From the NCBI GenBank assembly GCA_004172935.1, contig SDZD01000023.1, forward strand, positions 1-64,000: a stretch of DNA of 64,000 nt, read 5' to 3'. Each line of letters begins with the position of its first letter. Position 1 is the first letter of the stretch. The position numbers were made by a program, and so were the translations under genes. Of the stretch, positions 34,417 to 43,331 are shown one piece after another. Source of the stretch: a bacterium. GTDB lineage: Bacteria; Armatimonadota; Abditibacteriia; Abditibacteriales; Abditibacteriaceae. Below the pieces are notes generated by a model that worked only from the letters and a program-made list of their open reading frames with translations, was not told the origin of the DNA and made no database searches.

Positions 34417-35214
34417 TCAAACGTCCAGCGCCAGATTGAACGTGCCCGAATAGCCCGCGCTATTGCTGCCAGTCAACGCCATCAGCGTTTCACCGCCGCT
34501 CTGCCCATAGATGCCGTCGTTACTGTTGAAGGTGTTGCGTGTGCCGCGCGTGTTATACGGCGAGGCGCTGTATATCGAAGTCGAAAGCGAGTCGTCGAAG
34601 AAGAACTGTGTGGTGAACTCGTAACTGCGCCCCGAAACCGTCGCGCGCAATTTGAAGTGGATATGAACTGCGCGCCCCGAATACCAACCGGGAAAAATCG
34701 TCGTGAATTTGGCGACTCCGCTCGAACTGGTCAGCTGATAGCCACGCAAAAAGTTCTGCCCCGACGTACCTTCAGAGGCGATGTCGGAGTATTTGCCCGC
34801 AGCATTCGCGTGCCAGATGTCCACCATCGCGCCCGATAAAAAGCTGCATCCACTGTCAGCCATCTGCGAGATATTGAACGTCAGGTTCAGAAGAACTCCC
34901 TGTTGAACGGTGCCCGTTCCGCTATCCGAGCGAATGTCAGAGCGCAGCAAGCGCTCGTCCACGAAGTACGGCCCTTCGGTCAGTTCGGGGCGCACTATGC
35001 AGGTCGTGTTAGAAATGGGGGTCGCCGTCGCGGTGCCAACTGCCGTTGGAGAAGTCGTTGCTCCAGTCGTGGGGGTCGTGGTCGGCACAGTTACTCCCGT
35101 CCCACCTCCGCCGCAACCAGCGGCAGTCAGAAAAGCCAGTCCGGCTCCACCGAACAAATACAGCGCTTCGCGGCGGGTCAGAATCCGGCCCTTGGGGATG
35201 TCGTCGTTATCCAT
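34417..35214 (-). CDS. Secreted intradiol ring-cleavage dioxygenase-like protein
   Basis: 265 residues. The N-terminus has RREALYLFGGAGLAFLTAAGC, a twin-arginine-like leader ending in a lipobox, then a Thr/Pro/Ala linker. The catalytic-type domain (about 75-265) carries TEGPYFVDE, MVDIWHANAAGKYSD and GWYSGRAVHIHFK. These hold the Tyr, Tyr, His, His iron ligands of intradiol dioxygenases. Such secreted homologues are common in soil bacteria and their substrates are mostly unknown; catechol-type aromatics are expected. Confidence 0.85.
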   Translation of the reverse strand: MDNDDIPKGRILTRREALYLFGGAGLAFLTAAGCGGGGTGVTVPTTTPTTGATTSPTAVGTATATPISNTTCIVRPELTEGPYFVDERLLRSDIRSDSGTGTVQQGVLLNLTFNISQMADSGCSFLSGAMVDIWHANAAGKYSDIASEGTSGQNFLRGYQLTSSSGVAKFTTIFPGWYSGRAVHIHFKLRATVSGRSYEFTTQFFFDDSLSTSIYSASPYNTRGTRNTFNSNDGIYGQSGGETLMALTGSNSAGYSGTFNLALDV

Positions 35215-35408
35215 GATAGTGTCAAGGGGGCCAATGAAAAGGCTCCTATCACAGCGTAAAATCCCTCAATTTTCGTGTTGTTACTGCCAACTTAATTTTC
35301 ATTGGGCGATTCTAGCAGTTCTTTTGAGCTTGTGTTAAGTCGCGGCGCGCAACATGCCCATTCAAACAGTTCCATCGCATCTCAAAGAATGTGACGTGTC
35401 CTCAAAAT

Positions 35409-36551
35409 ATGGCATCAACTACACAACACTCACCACCGTTATCTGTCGCCCTTCGAGGCGAATGGCCTTTGCTTCTGTCGTTTATCACGACTGCCCTTTT
35501 TGCCTTCAACGGCAAAGCCTGGCTCAGCGACCTCTCTAACCCGCTCTGGTTCGGTTTCATGTCGCTGTGGCTGTTCGGCGTTATCATGGCTTCGGCCTTC
35601 GCCATCGTGCGCCACGCCGAAAGCCTCGCTGTTATCCTCGGCGAACCGCTCGGAACCCTCGTTCTCACCCTCGCCGTTATCGGCATCGAGGTCATGATGA
35701 TTTCCGCCGTCATGCTGACCGGAAAGGGCGACCCAGCCATCGCGCGCGACACCATGTTCGCCGTGGTCATGCTTATCCTCAACGGTCTTGTCGGACTCGC
35801 CCTGTTGTTGGGCGGTTGGAAACACCGCGAACAGACTTACAACGTCTACGGCGCCAACGCCTTTCTCGCGCTCATCGTTCCCCTCGCCACTCTGGGCATG
35901 GTTCTGCCCAATTTCACCCGCTCCTCGCCCGGCCCCACCTTCTCGCCCTTTCAAGCTGTCTTTTTAAGCCTGATGTCGCTCGGCATCTACGGAGTCTTCT
36001 TAGCCACTCAAACGGGTCGGCACAGCTCTTATTTCGTAGCTCCCGATAGTGACGAGGCCGGACACGCCCACGGTCACGGCGATATGGCGGTGCAATCCAC
36101 ACCCTATCACGCGATTCTGCTGATAGCCTTCATGGCCCCATTGGTCGTGTTAGCAAAGCAACTGGCTGTTCCCATCGAATATGGGGTCAAAGCCTTCGGC
36201 GCCCCTCCCGCTCTCAGCGGCTTGATTGTGGCGGTCATCATCCTGTCGCCAGAAGCCATGAGCGCCATCCGCGCCGCCCTCGATAATCAGTTGCAGCGCT
36301 CCGTCAACATCCTGCTCGGCTCGGTGCTGGCCACTATTGGCCTCACAATCCCAGCAGTGTTGAGCATTGGCCTGTTCACCAAGAAAACCGTAGTTCTGGG
36401 CCTTAGCTCCATCGAGATGATTCTGTTGCTGCTCACTCTGGGCGTCTCCACGCTCACCTTCAGCGGCAACCGCACCAACATCTTGCTCGGCGCCATCCAC
36501 CTGCTGCTCTTTTTCGCCTACCTGATGCTGCTCTTCGACGCCCCAGTCTGA
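35409..36551 (+). CDS. chaA: Ca2+/H+ (Na+/H+) antiporter ChaA
   Basis: 380 residues from the ATG at 35409. About 11 membrane segments. The two cation-exchanger motifs are clear: GEPLGTLVLTLAVIGIEV in the first half, and LSPEAMSAIRAALDNQLQRSVNILLGSVLATIGLTIP in the second, both with their acidic residues. A His-rich acidic loop (DSDEAGHAHGHGD) separates the halves. It exports Ca2+ or Na+ at high pH. Confidence 0.9.
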   Translation: MASTTQHSPPLSVALRGEWPLLLSFITTALFAFNGKAWLSDLSNPLWFGFMSLWLFGVIMASAFAIVRHAESLAVILGEPLGTLVLTLAVIGIEVMMISAVMLTGKGDPAIARDTMFAVVMLILNGLVGLALLLGGWKHREQTYNVYGANAFLALIVPLATLGMVLPNFTRSSPGPTFSPFQAVFLSLMSLGIYGVFLATQTGRHSSYFVAPDSDEAGHAHGHGDMAVQSTPYHAILLIAFMAPLVVLAKQLAVPIEYGVKAFGAPPALSGLIVAVIILSPEAMSAIRAALDNQLQRSVNILLGSVLATIGLTIPAVLSIGLFTKKTVVLGLSSIEMILLLLTLGVSTLTFSGNRTNILLGAIHLLLFFAYLMLLFDAPV

Positions 36552-36562
36552 AATGCAGCACT

Positions 36563-36604
36563 CACGAAAAAGCCACGACCCGTTTGGGTCGTGGCTTTTT
36601 CGTG
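36563..36604. terminator. Bidirectional terminator between chaA and secreted hypothetical
   Basis: 19-bp perfect arms (36563-36581, 36586-36604) with GTTT loop and internal A5/T5 tracts. Confidence 0.88.
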
Positions 36605-36616
36605 TTTCATTGCAAC

Positions 36617-37153
36617 TCAGGCACGCGGAGCAAACTTCTTGTTCACGAACTCGCGAAAGAACCCGGTGAACTCGTAATAAGCCTTCGGAGCCTTATTGCC
36701 ATAGTTCTGAATGATGTACTCCTGGTCAGCCCCCTCATCATCGCTAAGGGTCAGCACCAGAACCTCATTGAACCCATCCATCAGCCCCTGTTGCCGATAA
36801 TTCCCCACTAAAGTCGGAAGGTTCGCCTCGCGAACCTTGTCGACCAACTGATTCAACTGTTTGTTGGAAAGCACCCGACTACTGCTCTGCGCCTCCCCAG
36901 TTGCCCCCACAGCCCTTGGGCGTGGAGTCCCCCGGCTAATAACGTTCCCCTCTACAAGCGTGGTGTTCGTTATCCCGGCAAAGCCCCCAGTCTGCCTCCA
37001 GGAAAGCGAGACAAAGTTATCGCGAGTGACCGGAATAGGAGCCGGAACCGCCACTTTTGGCGCCGCATCTTCCGGCGCCGCCAATACAGCGGAGCCACCA
37101 AAAGACCCCGCAAGCAACACCCCAGCCAAACCAATTCGAGCAACGATTTTCAT
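36617..37153 (-). CDS. Secreted hypothetical protein
   Basis: 178 residues from ATG 37153. Signal peptide (MKIVARIGLAGVLLAGSFGGSAVLA) and a mature domain of mixed structure (FVSLSWRQTGGFAGITNTTLVEG, NKQLNQLVDKVREANLPTLVGNYRQQG). The early WRQTGGFAG segment with a following helix resembles small protease-inhibitor-like domains of the protealysin-inhibitor (emfourin) kind, but this is tentative. Single gene. Confidence 0.6.
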   Translation of the reverse strand: MKIVARIGLAGVLLAGSFGGSAVLAAPEDAAPKVAVPAPIPVTRDNFVSLSWRQTGGFAGITNTTLVEGNVISRGTPRPRAVGATGEAQSSSRVLSNKQLNQLVDKVREANLPTLVGNYRQQGLMDGFNEVLVLTLSDDEGADQEYIIQNYGNKAPKAYYEFTGFFREFVNKKFAPRA

Positions 37154-37252
37154 AGTAATCAAAACCTCAATTGTTTCGATAACGGGCCTATCACACCGTT
37201 CCGAACCTAACCGCTACGACGAACCAAACCCCAACATGTTCTCCTTCTCTCT

Positions 37253-37440
37253 GACTTCATCAAAACATCTCTGCGTCTCCTCACCTCTGCGGTTAAAAAT
37301 CACCAATGATAACTGCCCACAAATTCCCAACAGAGCTACACCTACTCTCTAAAATCCCTCTGTGTTTCTTAATGTCCCCTGTGCCCTCTGTGTTTAAAAA
37401 TGCCCTTTTCGCTGCTTTGCGCCTTCGCGAGAACCATATC
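37253..37440 (-). repeat. Degenerate ACCACAGAG-type repeats, two units
   Basis: In minus sense, AACCGCAGAGG...GACGCAGAG (37306-37253) and GCGAAGGCGCAAAG...ACACAGAGGGCACAG (37440-37350). The same degenerate motif recurs at 42078-42160, 45463-45545 and 54917-54962. This type of non-coding repeat is widespread in environmental genomes. The second unit runs up to the pth start. Confidence 0.6.
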
Positions 37441-37459
37441 TTTCAAACTACCTGTATAT

Positions 37460-38032
37460 ATGTTTCTGATAGTTGGATTGGGCAACCCCGGCACCCAATA
37501 CGCCAAGACTCGCCACAACGCGGGCTGGTTCGTCATCGACGAACTCGCTCGTCGCCACTCAATAGACCTCGTTAAAAAGAACGCCGACTACAAAGTCGGC
37601 CTCGGCTTCATCGGCGAGCAGAAAATAGCCCTCGTCAAGCCCCAGACATTTATGAACCTGTCGGGCCGCGCTGTCGCATCGCTCAAAAACTTCTACCGTG
37701 TCGAACTCGACCACATCGTCGTCATCAGCGACGACCTCAACCTGCCCCTCGGCAAACTGCGCTTTCGTGGCGGCGGCAGTGATGGCGGCCACAACGGCCT
37801 CAAATCAGTCGCCCAGATGCTCGGCTCGAAGGAATATCCACGCCTTCGCTACGGCGTCGGCGAGCCACCATCCGAAGAGCGCGCCCAGTCGGGAACTGCG
37901 GGCTTTGTTCTTCGCCCATTCAGCAGCGATGAGTGGCAAACTGTGGAGGAGACGACCCGCCGCGCCAGCGACGGCGTCGAATGCTTCGTGCGCGAAGGTT
38001 TGTCACTTGCGATGAACCGCTTCAACCAATAG
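37460..38032 (+). CDS. pth: Peptidyl-tRNA hydrolase
   Basis: 190 residues from the ATG at 37460; longer frames start inside a repeat. Family motifs: LIVGLGNPGTQYAKTRHNAGW with catalytic His19, KPQTFMNLSGRAV, and DDLNLPLGKLRFRGGGSDGGHNGLKS. It releases tRNA from peptidyl-tRNA after premature drop-off. It starts the operon pth, thioredoxin-like, trpF (gaps of 25 and 2 bp). Confidence 0.95.
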   Translation: MFLIVGLGNPGTQYAKTRHNAGWFVIDELARRHSIDLVKKNADYKVGLGFIGEQKIALVKPQTFMNLSGRAVASLKNFYRVELDHIVVISDDLNLPLGKLRFRGGGSDGGHNGLKSVAQMLGSKEYPRLRYGVGEPPSEERAQSGTAGFVLRPFSSDEWQTVEETTRRASDGVECFVREGLSLAMNRFNQ

Positions 38033-38057
38033 TTCGTCAAAAACTCAGGTCATCTCG

Positions 38058-38540
38058 ATGAAAAAATCTCTGTTGTTCGTCTCCCTACTGTGCGCGCCAC
38101 TCGTCGCCGCCCACGCCAAACCCGCGAAGAAAGCCTCTGCCAAGCCCTCCGGCGTCGTATGGCGCACCAACTTCGATGTCGCCCTCAAGGAAGCCAAGAA
38201 AAGCGGCAAACCCGTCTTCATCGACTTCTACACCGTGTGGTGCGGCCCCTGTAAATACCTCGAACAGACTACCTACCGCGACCCCAAATTCGTGCGCGCC
38301 TCGCGTAACTGGGTCATGGTGAAACTCGACGCCGAAAAAGGCGCCCGCAACCTGCAACTCGCCAAAAAGTACAAGCTCGAAGGCTACCCCACCCTGCTCA
38401 TGCTCGATATGGGCGGCAGAAAGCTCCATCAAGTCGCGGGCGCCTTCCCAACCGAGATGATGCTCGCCGAAATGCAAAAAGCGGAAAAGAAAATGGGCGT
38501 CCTGTCGGCCAGCCGTCCAACAACAAAAACCACTGGTTAA
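38058..38540 (+). CDS. Secreted thioredoxin-fold protein
   Basis: 160 residues with signal peptide (MKKSLLFVSLLCAPLVAAHA). The thioredoxin domain shows VFIDFYTVWCGPCKYLE with an intact CGPC redox pair, followed by cis-Pro in GYPTLLML. It belongs to the thioredoxin_7/DsbD-gamma-like group, which reduces or oxidises extracytoplasmic proteins. Between pth and trpF in one operon. Confidence 0.87.
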   Translation: MKKSLLFVSLLCAPLVAAHAKPAKKASAKPSGVVWRTNFDVALKEAKKSGKPVFIDFYTVWCGPCKYLEQTTYRDPKFVRASRNWVMVKLDAEKGARNLQLAKKYKLEGYPTLLMLDMGGRKLHQVAGAFPTEMMLAEMQKAEKKMGVLSASRPTTKTTG

Positions 38541-38542
38541 TC

Positions 38543-39202
38543 GTGCAAGTCAAAATCTGCGGAACAACATCAGTTCACGACGCCCGCCTCGCACTCGAAG
38601 CGGGCGCCGATTTCGTCGGCGTCATCGTCGCCCACCCCCCGTCGCCGCGTAACACATCGATTGCCACCGCGCGCCTCATCCGCGACGAAGCCCCCGAAAA
38701 ATCGGTGCTGCTCACCGTTAATCAGGACGAATTCGCTCTGATCGAACTGGCGCGCACCCTCGAACCCGCCATCTTCCAATTCCACGGCGATGAGTCTCCC
38801 GCTCTGGTCGCGGTGCTGACCCAACGCGGCTTTCGCGTCTGGAAAGCTATCCACGGTGATGCCGCCCAACTCCACGAACTCGCCCGCAAATACACCGACG
38901 CAGGAGCCGAAGCCGTCCTGGTCGATGCCCGCGAATCCAAACCCGACGCTGTCATTTACGGCGGCACAGGCAAAGTCGCCGACTGGAACGGCGCCCGCGC
39001 CCTCGTCGATGCTGGTTACCAGGTCGTGTTAGCGGGTGGACTCACCCCCGAAAACGTCGAACGCGCTATCCAACAAGTCCACCCCTTCGCAGTCGATTGC
39101 GTTTCCGGCGTAGAAGCCACCAAAGGCATCAAAGACCCCGACCGCGTCCAGAACCTAATCAACAACGCCAAAGGCGAAACCACCTCAGCCCTACTCGGCT
39201 AA
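38543..39202 (+). CDS. trpF: Phosphoribosylanthranilate isomerase
   Basis: 219 residues with GTG start, 2 bp after the previous stop. TrpF motifs: VKICGTTS (catalytic Cys), FQFHGDES, VDARES (catalytic Asp), GGTGKVADW, LAGGLTPENV and DCVSGVEATKGIKD. It catalyses the Amadori step of tryptophan synthesis. No other trp gene is in the window, so the pathway is scattered. Confidence 0.93.
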   Translation: MQVKICGTTSVHDARLALEAGADFVGVIVAHPPSPRNTSIATARLIRDEAPEKSVLLTVNQDEFALIELARTLEPAIFQFHGDESPALVAVLTQRGFRVWKAIHGDAAQLHELARKYTDAGAEAVLVDARESKPDAVIYGGTGKVADWNGARALVDAGYQVVLAGGLTPENVERAIQQVHPFAVDCVSGVEATKGIKDPDRVQNLINNAKGETTSALLG

Positions 39203-39352
39203 CCCACCAACTCCCCCTTCGTTCCTCAAACACCTCGTAGGGGCTTATGGCAATAAGCCCATCCAGCCGCGCGAAGCGCCCCCACTATGTTCGCGAAGGC
39301 GAACAGTTGTCGCAAAGCGACTTGTAGCCCCCCATTTCAATGGGGGTTATTC
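39203..39352. repeat. Hairpin-rich spacer after trpF
   Basis: Contains GGGCTTAT/ATAAGCCC (about 39240-39260), TTCGCGAA/TTCGCCTT-like short stems, and CCCCCATT/AATGGGGG (39329-39346). The last one is probably a weak terminator between convergent genes. Confidence 0.45.
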
Positions 39353-40279
39353 TCACCCCACCGCCGCCCGCCGTTGCTCCGCCAAATCCTGCAATTCCTC
39401 GTGGTCGCTCCAGTGGTGAATCGACTTCCAGCCCAGTAGCTCCTGCGCGCGCCGCGTATCCCAACCGCCATGCATCGGGTCGTACCCTATCGTCACCGCT
39501 TCATCGAACGATGGCAACAGCGTTGGGTAATACAATTCGAGCAAAGTCCGGTAAGGAGTTACCGACCAGTAATCCTGCGCCAGAATGTTCAGAATGTGGT
39601 GCCCGCTCTCGACATTCTCTAAAGCCATCCGAAAAGCGCGTGCCACATCGCGGCGATCCACATAGCCCCACAAATCGCGACTCTTCCACTCCATGCCCCG
39701 CTCCAAAGCGCGCCGAGTCCAGTTGTTCAACTTCTCGACCGAGTTCACCCAGCCCAACCGAAAACAGGTCGCAGCCATCCCGGTACGGCGCGCATACATA
39801 CCCGCTGTCATCTCGTTGCACTGCTTCGAGAGTCCGTAAACGTCACAGTTCTCGATGGGATGCGCCTCGTTGATCGGTAAATAGTGCGGCCCGATTTTCT
39901 CTTCGCCATGCGGCGCGTTCTGAAACGCGAAGCCAAAAATCGAAGCGCTCGATGCGATGGCCACCCGCCGCACCTCGAAAGCCTCACACGCCGCAAACAC
40001 CAGTTGCGTGCCCAGCACATTGGGCGGAAACAAAATCGCGTCATTGCCGCCCTCCGGGTTGGGAATCGCCGCCAGATGCGCCACCCCATCGACGCCCTCC
40101 ACAGCCTTCAAAACCGTGAAGCGCTCGGTCAGGTCGCCCAGCTGCATTTCGCACCTGTCGCGCAACTCGCGCGGTATCGGCGTCCGGTCGAAAGCCCGCA
40201 CCTCATGCCCTGCATCCAGCAACTCGCCCACGACAACGCGTCCAATCGCCCCGGCGGCGCCAGTCACTAAAATTTTCAT
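39353..40279 (-). CDS. NAD-dependent epimerase/dehydratase
   Basis: 308 residues. Extended SDR with the cofactor loop [12 protein letters not shown], acidic Asp in GDLTE, and catalytic YGLSK (Tyr-x3-Lys) after the Ser in ASSASIFG. It resembles uronate dehydrogenase and UDP-glucose 4-epimerase relatives. The substrate cannot be told; a uronate dehydrogenase role would fit the pectin context but is inference. Convergent with trpF, divergent from the peroxiredoxin gene. Confidence 0.82.
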   Translation of the reverse strand: MKILVTGAAGAIGRVVVGELLDAGHEVRAFDRTPIPRELRDRCEMQLGDLTERFTVLKAVEGVDGVAHLAAIPNPEGGNDAILFPPNVLGTQLVFAACEAFEVRRVAIASSASIFGFAFQNAPHGEEKIGPHYLPINEAHPIENCDVYGLSKQCNEMTAGMYARRTGMAATCFRLGWVNSVEKLNNWTRRALERGMEWKSRDLWGYVDRRDVARAFRMALENVESGHHILNILAQDYWSVTPYRTLLELYYPTLLPSFDEAVTIGYDPMHGGWDTRRAQELLGWKSIHHWSDHEELQDLAEQRRAAVG

Positions 40280-40347
40280 TGTCCTTGCAGTGTGAGGCCC
40301 ATCGTTTAAGGTTGCGGCCCTTAAACTGCGCGCGCTTTTCTACGTTT

Positions 40348-40929
40348 ATGGCTTTCACTCTTGAAATTGGCGCCAGCGCGCCCGATTTTGCTCTGCCCGC
40401 CACCGATGGCAAAACCTACTCGCTCGCCGACTTCACCGCGTCGCCGATTCTGGTCATCGCCTTCACCTGCAACCACTGCCCCTACGTCGTCAACTCCGAA
40501 GAACGTATCCTCGCCTTCGATGCTGACTATAAATCCAAAGGTGTCCAGCTCGTCTGCATCAACTCCAACGCCGAAACCACCTACCAAGACGACGATTTCC
40601 CTCACATGGTCGAGCGCGCCAAAGAGCGCGGATTTCAGTTCCCCTACCTGCACGACGAATCGCAGGAAGTAGCCCTCGCTTACGGGGCCTTGCGCACGCC
40701 GCACTACTTCGTTTTCGATGCCGAGCGCCAATTGCGCTACACCGGACGCATGGATGATAACCCCCGAAATCCCGGCAAAGAAACCACCCACGAACTGCGC
40801 GACGCCGTCGAAAATCTGTTGAATGGCGAGGCCGTGTCAACCCCCTTGACAAACCCAATTGGCTGCAATGTCAAGTGGCGCGACCAGGAAAAACATTGGA
40901 TGCCCGCCCAAGCGTGCGATCTCGTCTAA
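40348..40929 (+). CDS. Peroxiredoxin-like thioredoxin-family protein
   Basis: 193 residues from the ATG at 40348. AhpC/TSA fold of the PRX_like1 type: [20 protein letters not shown], then the FTCNHCPYV motif with two Cys, VCINSNAET, and APHYFVFD-like [22 protein letters not shown] third conserved Cys occurs near the C-terminus (NPIGCNVKW). Cytosolic; expected to remove peroxides or transfer thiols. Divergent from the epimerase. Confidence 0.87.
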   Translation: MAFTLEIGASAPDFALPATDGKTYSLADFTASPILVIAFTCNHCPYVVNSEERILAFDADYKSKGVQLVCINSNAETTYQDDDFPHMVERAKERGFQFPYLHDESQEVALAYGALRTPHYFVFDAERQLRYTGRMDDNPRNPGKETTHELRDAVENLLNGEAVSTPLTNPIGCNVKWRDQEKHWMPAQACDLV

Positions 40930-40964
40930 AAATCGAAAAGAAAATAGCAATTTGAGGGGTAACA

Positions 40965-41012
40965 ATGGCTGCCGATTGGAACTTTACGCACCTGCGCCGC
41001 GTTAGTGGATAG
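40965..41012 (+). CDS. Possible 15-residue leader peptide
   Basis: ATG-to-TAG reading frame encoding MAADWNFTHLRRVSG, with a strong GAGGGG ribosome site 5 nt upstream. It lies 35 bp after the peroxiredoxin stop and 115 bp before the sigma-factor start. A CCTGCGCC / GGCGCGCAGG inverted repeat covers its end and the next 30 bp. It could be a small regulatory peptide or leader. Expression is not known. Confidence 0.35.
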   Translation: MAADWNFTHLRRVSG

Positions 41013-41127
41013 GCGTGGCGCGCAGGGTTGACGACAGTAGGTTGAAAATGTTATTGATATTTTCACCAAAATCCCCTCTCAACTATCGAAAACAGGCGCC
41101 TCGTCAGGGAATCATATAAAAGGAAAA

Positions 41128-42015
41128 ATGAGCAAACAGTACCCGACCGGCCAGACTTCGCGTGGCGTGGAAGCAACATCTTCCGCGCTTCCTGATGCTG
41201 TAGCGGCCTGGGTGAAGATGGCGCAGAAGACGCCTCTTCTCACCGCCGCCGAAGAAAAAGAGTTGGGCCGCCGCATTGCGAAAGGCGACGAAGCCGCCTA
41301 TAAGCGCATGGTCGAAGCCAACCTTCGTCTCGTCATTACGATGGCCTTGAAGCAATTGCATCAGGGTCATAACCACTCGCTAACTTTGGCCGACCTCATT
41401 CAAGAAGGCAACTTCGGTTTGATGCGCGCCGCACGCAAATTCGACCCGGCGTTGGGCTATCGCTTCTCCACCTACGCCTCGTTCTGGATTCGTCAGGCCA
41501 TGAGCCGCGCAATCGCCGATCAGGCGAAAATGGTGCGCGTCCCGGCCCACATCGCTGAACTAACAAAAACGGCTTACCGCACCATCGCGACGCTCGTTCA
41601 GTCGCTCGGTCGTCAGCCAACAGTCGAAGAACTCGCAGAAAAACTGCAAGTCACCAAAGAAACCGCCGAACTTGTTCTCAAGAACATGGCCGAAACGTTT
41701 TCGCTGGACGACGAAATCGGTGACTCCGGTGATGGCGAAGACTTCGTGGACATGCTCCGCGACGTAGATGCCGTCGTTCCCGAAGAGGCCGCCGAAACCG
41801 CCATCCTCCGCGAAGAAGTACGCCGTGCATTGGATGAACTCACCGAACGCGAACGCGAAGTCGTCAACATGCGCTACGGCCTCAGTGGTGGCCGTGCCCA
41901 CACGCTCCAAGAGCTAGGCGCCTACTTCAAAGTCTCGCGTGAGCGCGTTCGCCAAATCGAAGGCCAGGCTCTCCGCAAGCTCCGCAAAGGCGGACTGTCC
42001 GAAGCCGTCAACTAA
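41128..42015 (+). CDS. Sigma-70 group-2 RNA polymerase sigma factor
   Basis: 295 residues. Region 1.2 (PLLTAAEEKELGRRIAKGD), region 2 (NLRLVITMALKQ, DLIQEGNFGLMRAARKFDPALGYRFSTYASFWIRQAMSRAI), region 3 (RVPAHIAEL) and region 4 (LTEREREVVNMRYGL, SRERVRQIEGQALRKLR). Region 1.1 is absent, so it is a group-2 (SigB/RpoD-like) factor rather than the housekeeping one. Region 2.4 QAMSRAIADQ suggests a near-normal -10. Terminator at 42041. Possible upstream promoter: TTGACG near 41029. Confidence 0.93.
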   Translation: MSKQYPTGQTSRGVEATSSALPDAVAAWVKMAQKTPLLTAAEEKELGRRIAKGDEAAYKRMVEANLRLVITMALKQLHQGHNHSLTLADLIQEGNFGLMRAARKFDPALGYRFSTYASFWIRQAMSRAIADQAKMVRVPAHIAELTKTAYRTIATLVQSLGRQPTVEELAEKLQVTKETAELVLKNMAETFSLDDEIGDSGDGEDFVDMLRDVDAVVPEEAAETAILREEVRRALDELTEREREVVNMRYGLSGGRAHTLQELGAYFKVSRERVRQIEGQALRKLRKGGLSEAVN

Positions 42016-42040
42016 CTACAACTGAATATCAAGCAACCCC

Positions 42041-42070
42041 AGCCCGCGAACCAAATTTCGCGGGCTCTTT
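42041..42070 (+). terminator. Terminator of sigma factor gene
   Basis: AGCCCGCGAA / TTCGCGGGCT arms (42041-42050, 42057-42066), followed by CTTT. Confidence 0.8.
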
Positions 42071-42077
42071 GCATTCT

Positions 42078-42160
42078 AGATCCCCCTGCCCTTCTCAATC
42101 TCCTCTGTGACCACTGCGTTTAAAAATCTCTTTTCGCGTCTTCGCTCCTTTGCAAAAACC
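42078..42160 (-). repeat. Degenerate ACCACAGAG-type repeat
   Basis: In minus sense GCGAAGACGCGAAAAG followed by AACGCAGTGG and CACAGAGGAG. Same class as 37253-37440. Confidence 0.55.
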
Positions 42161-42200
42161 ACCACTCCCATCCCCTTTCAAAATAATTTACTGAAAAATG

Positions 42201-42253
42201 TTTAATATCTGTCTCAGATGGGTATATTGATGCGGTAGAGGTTGACAGTCAAC
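42201..42253 (+). promoter_or_regulatory. Promoter and operator of third LacI gene
   Basis: -35 TTTAAT (42201-42206), 16-bp spacer ending GATGGG, -10 TATATT (42223-42228). The operator GTTGACAGTCAAC (42241-42253) is a perfect palindrome around one base, 12 bp downstream, directly before the start codon. Confidence 0.74.
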
Positions 42254-43279
42254 TTGAGAGTTTCCATTCGTGATGTAGCCGAAAGAGCGGGCACAGGTCG
42301 CATGACCGTCTCAAACGTCCTCAATGGACGCGAGGGCCGCGTCTCGCCCGCTATACGTTCGCGCGTCTGGGAAGCCGTCGAAGAACTCGGTTACGTCCCG
42401 GTTGCCTCTCCCATTTCACAGAAACAACGCCAGCCCACCCGCACTATCGGAGTTGTCTTCGATTCCTTCAACCCCGATGATCGTGGTTTGGGGACTGCGG
42501 TGTTCAGTGGCATGATGGAAGCAGCGCGCGACCAAGATTACGACTTGCTCTCGATACTCCGCTCGCCCCGCCAATGGAATGGGACTCAAGCAGAAGTCGC
42601 CCTCTTCGATGGACGCGCCGACTGCTTCATTTTCCTATCTTCGTTCGAGGGTTCGCGAGAAGCAACGCTAAGTGACCTTGTCGCTCATGGAATGCCTTGC
42701 GTTGCAGCTTTTCGCCGCGATGTCCCCGAAGGAGTCGCGACAGTGGATGGTGACCATGAAGGTGCTATGGAACTGTGCATCCAGCATCTCGTGCAACTCG
42801 GTCATGAACGCATCGCCTTTATCGGTGGCGACCCCGCACGCAATGCGGGCCATCGCCGAGAAGAGGGATTCCGCCATTCGATGCAATCGCGTGGTCTGTT
42901 GCAAAGCGATGAATGGATAAGCATTGTCGGCGACTTCGTTCCATCGGATGACGAAGCCACCAACTTGGCGCATCATCTCATCAGCCTCAAGGCCACTGCC
43001 GCTGTGTGCGCTTCCGATTGGCTGGCGACCAAGCTCTGGGATGCTCTCCAGGCGCAGGGCGTTCGTGTTCCTGAAGACATTTCTCTGACCGGAGTAGACA
43101 ATCTGCCAATGGCCCAGGCACGTAATCTCACCACGATCTCTATTCCAGGACGCGAGATTGGGCGCCTTTGCGTCCAAATATGCGACCAATTGACGCAAGA
43201 CGTGACTACGCCTGTTTTGCACCATGTCCTACCTGTGCAGCTCGAAGTTCGTTCTTCCACTGCTCCGCCAGCTGACTGA
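42254..43279 (+). CDS. LacI-family transcriptional regulator (third copy)
   Basis: 341 residues from TTG at 42254. An in-frame TTG at 42242 lies in the operator and would be too close to the AGAGG ribosome site. Helix-turn-helix [21 protein letters not shown], then a periplasmic-binding-like domain ([55 protein letters not shown]). The palindrome at 42241-42253 suggests autoregulation. It is followed 52 bp later by a pseudopilin gene and a glycosidase, its likely targets. Confidence 0.88.
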   Translation: MRVSIRDVAERAGTGRMTVSNVLNGREGRVSPAIRSRVWEAVEELGYVPVASPISQKQRQPTRTIGVVFDSFNPDDRGLGTAVFSGMMEAARDQDYDLLSILRSPRQWNGTQAEVALFDGRADCFIFLSSFEGSREATLSDLVAHGMPCVAAFRRDVPEGVATVDGDHEGAMELCIQHLVQLGHERIAFIGGDPARNAGHRREEGFRHSMQSRGLLQSDEWISIVGDFVPSDDEATNLAHHLISLKATAAVCASDWLATKLWDALQAQGVRVPEDISLTGVDNLPMAQARNLTTISIPGREIGRLCVQICDQLTQDVTTPVLHHVLPVQLEVRSSTAPPAD

Positions 43280-43331
43280 TTCCTTTATCCAAAGCCAACC
43301 ACTGGCTCAACACAAATCTGTTCCATACATC

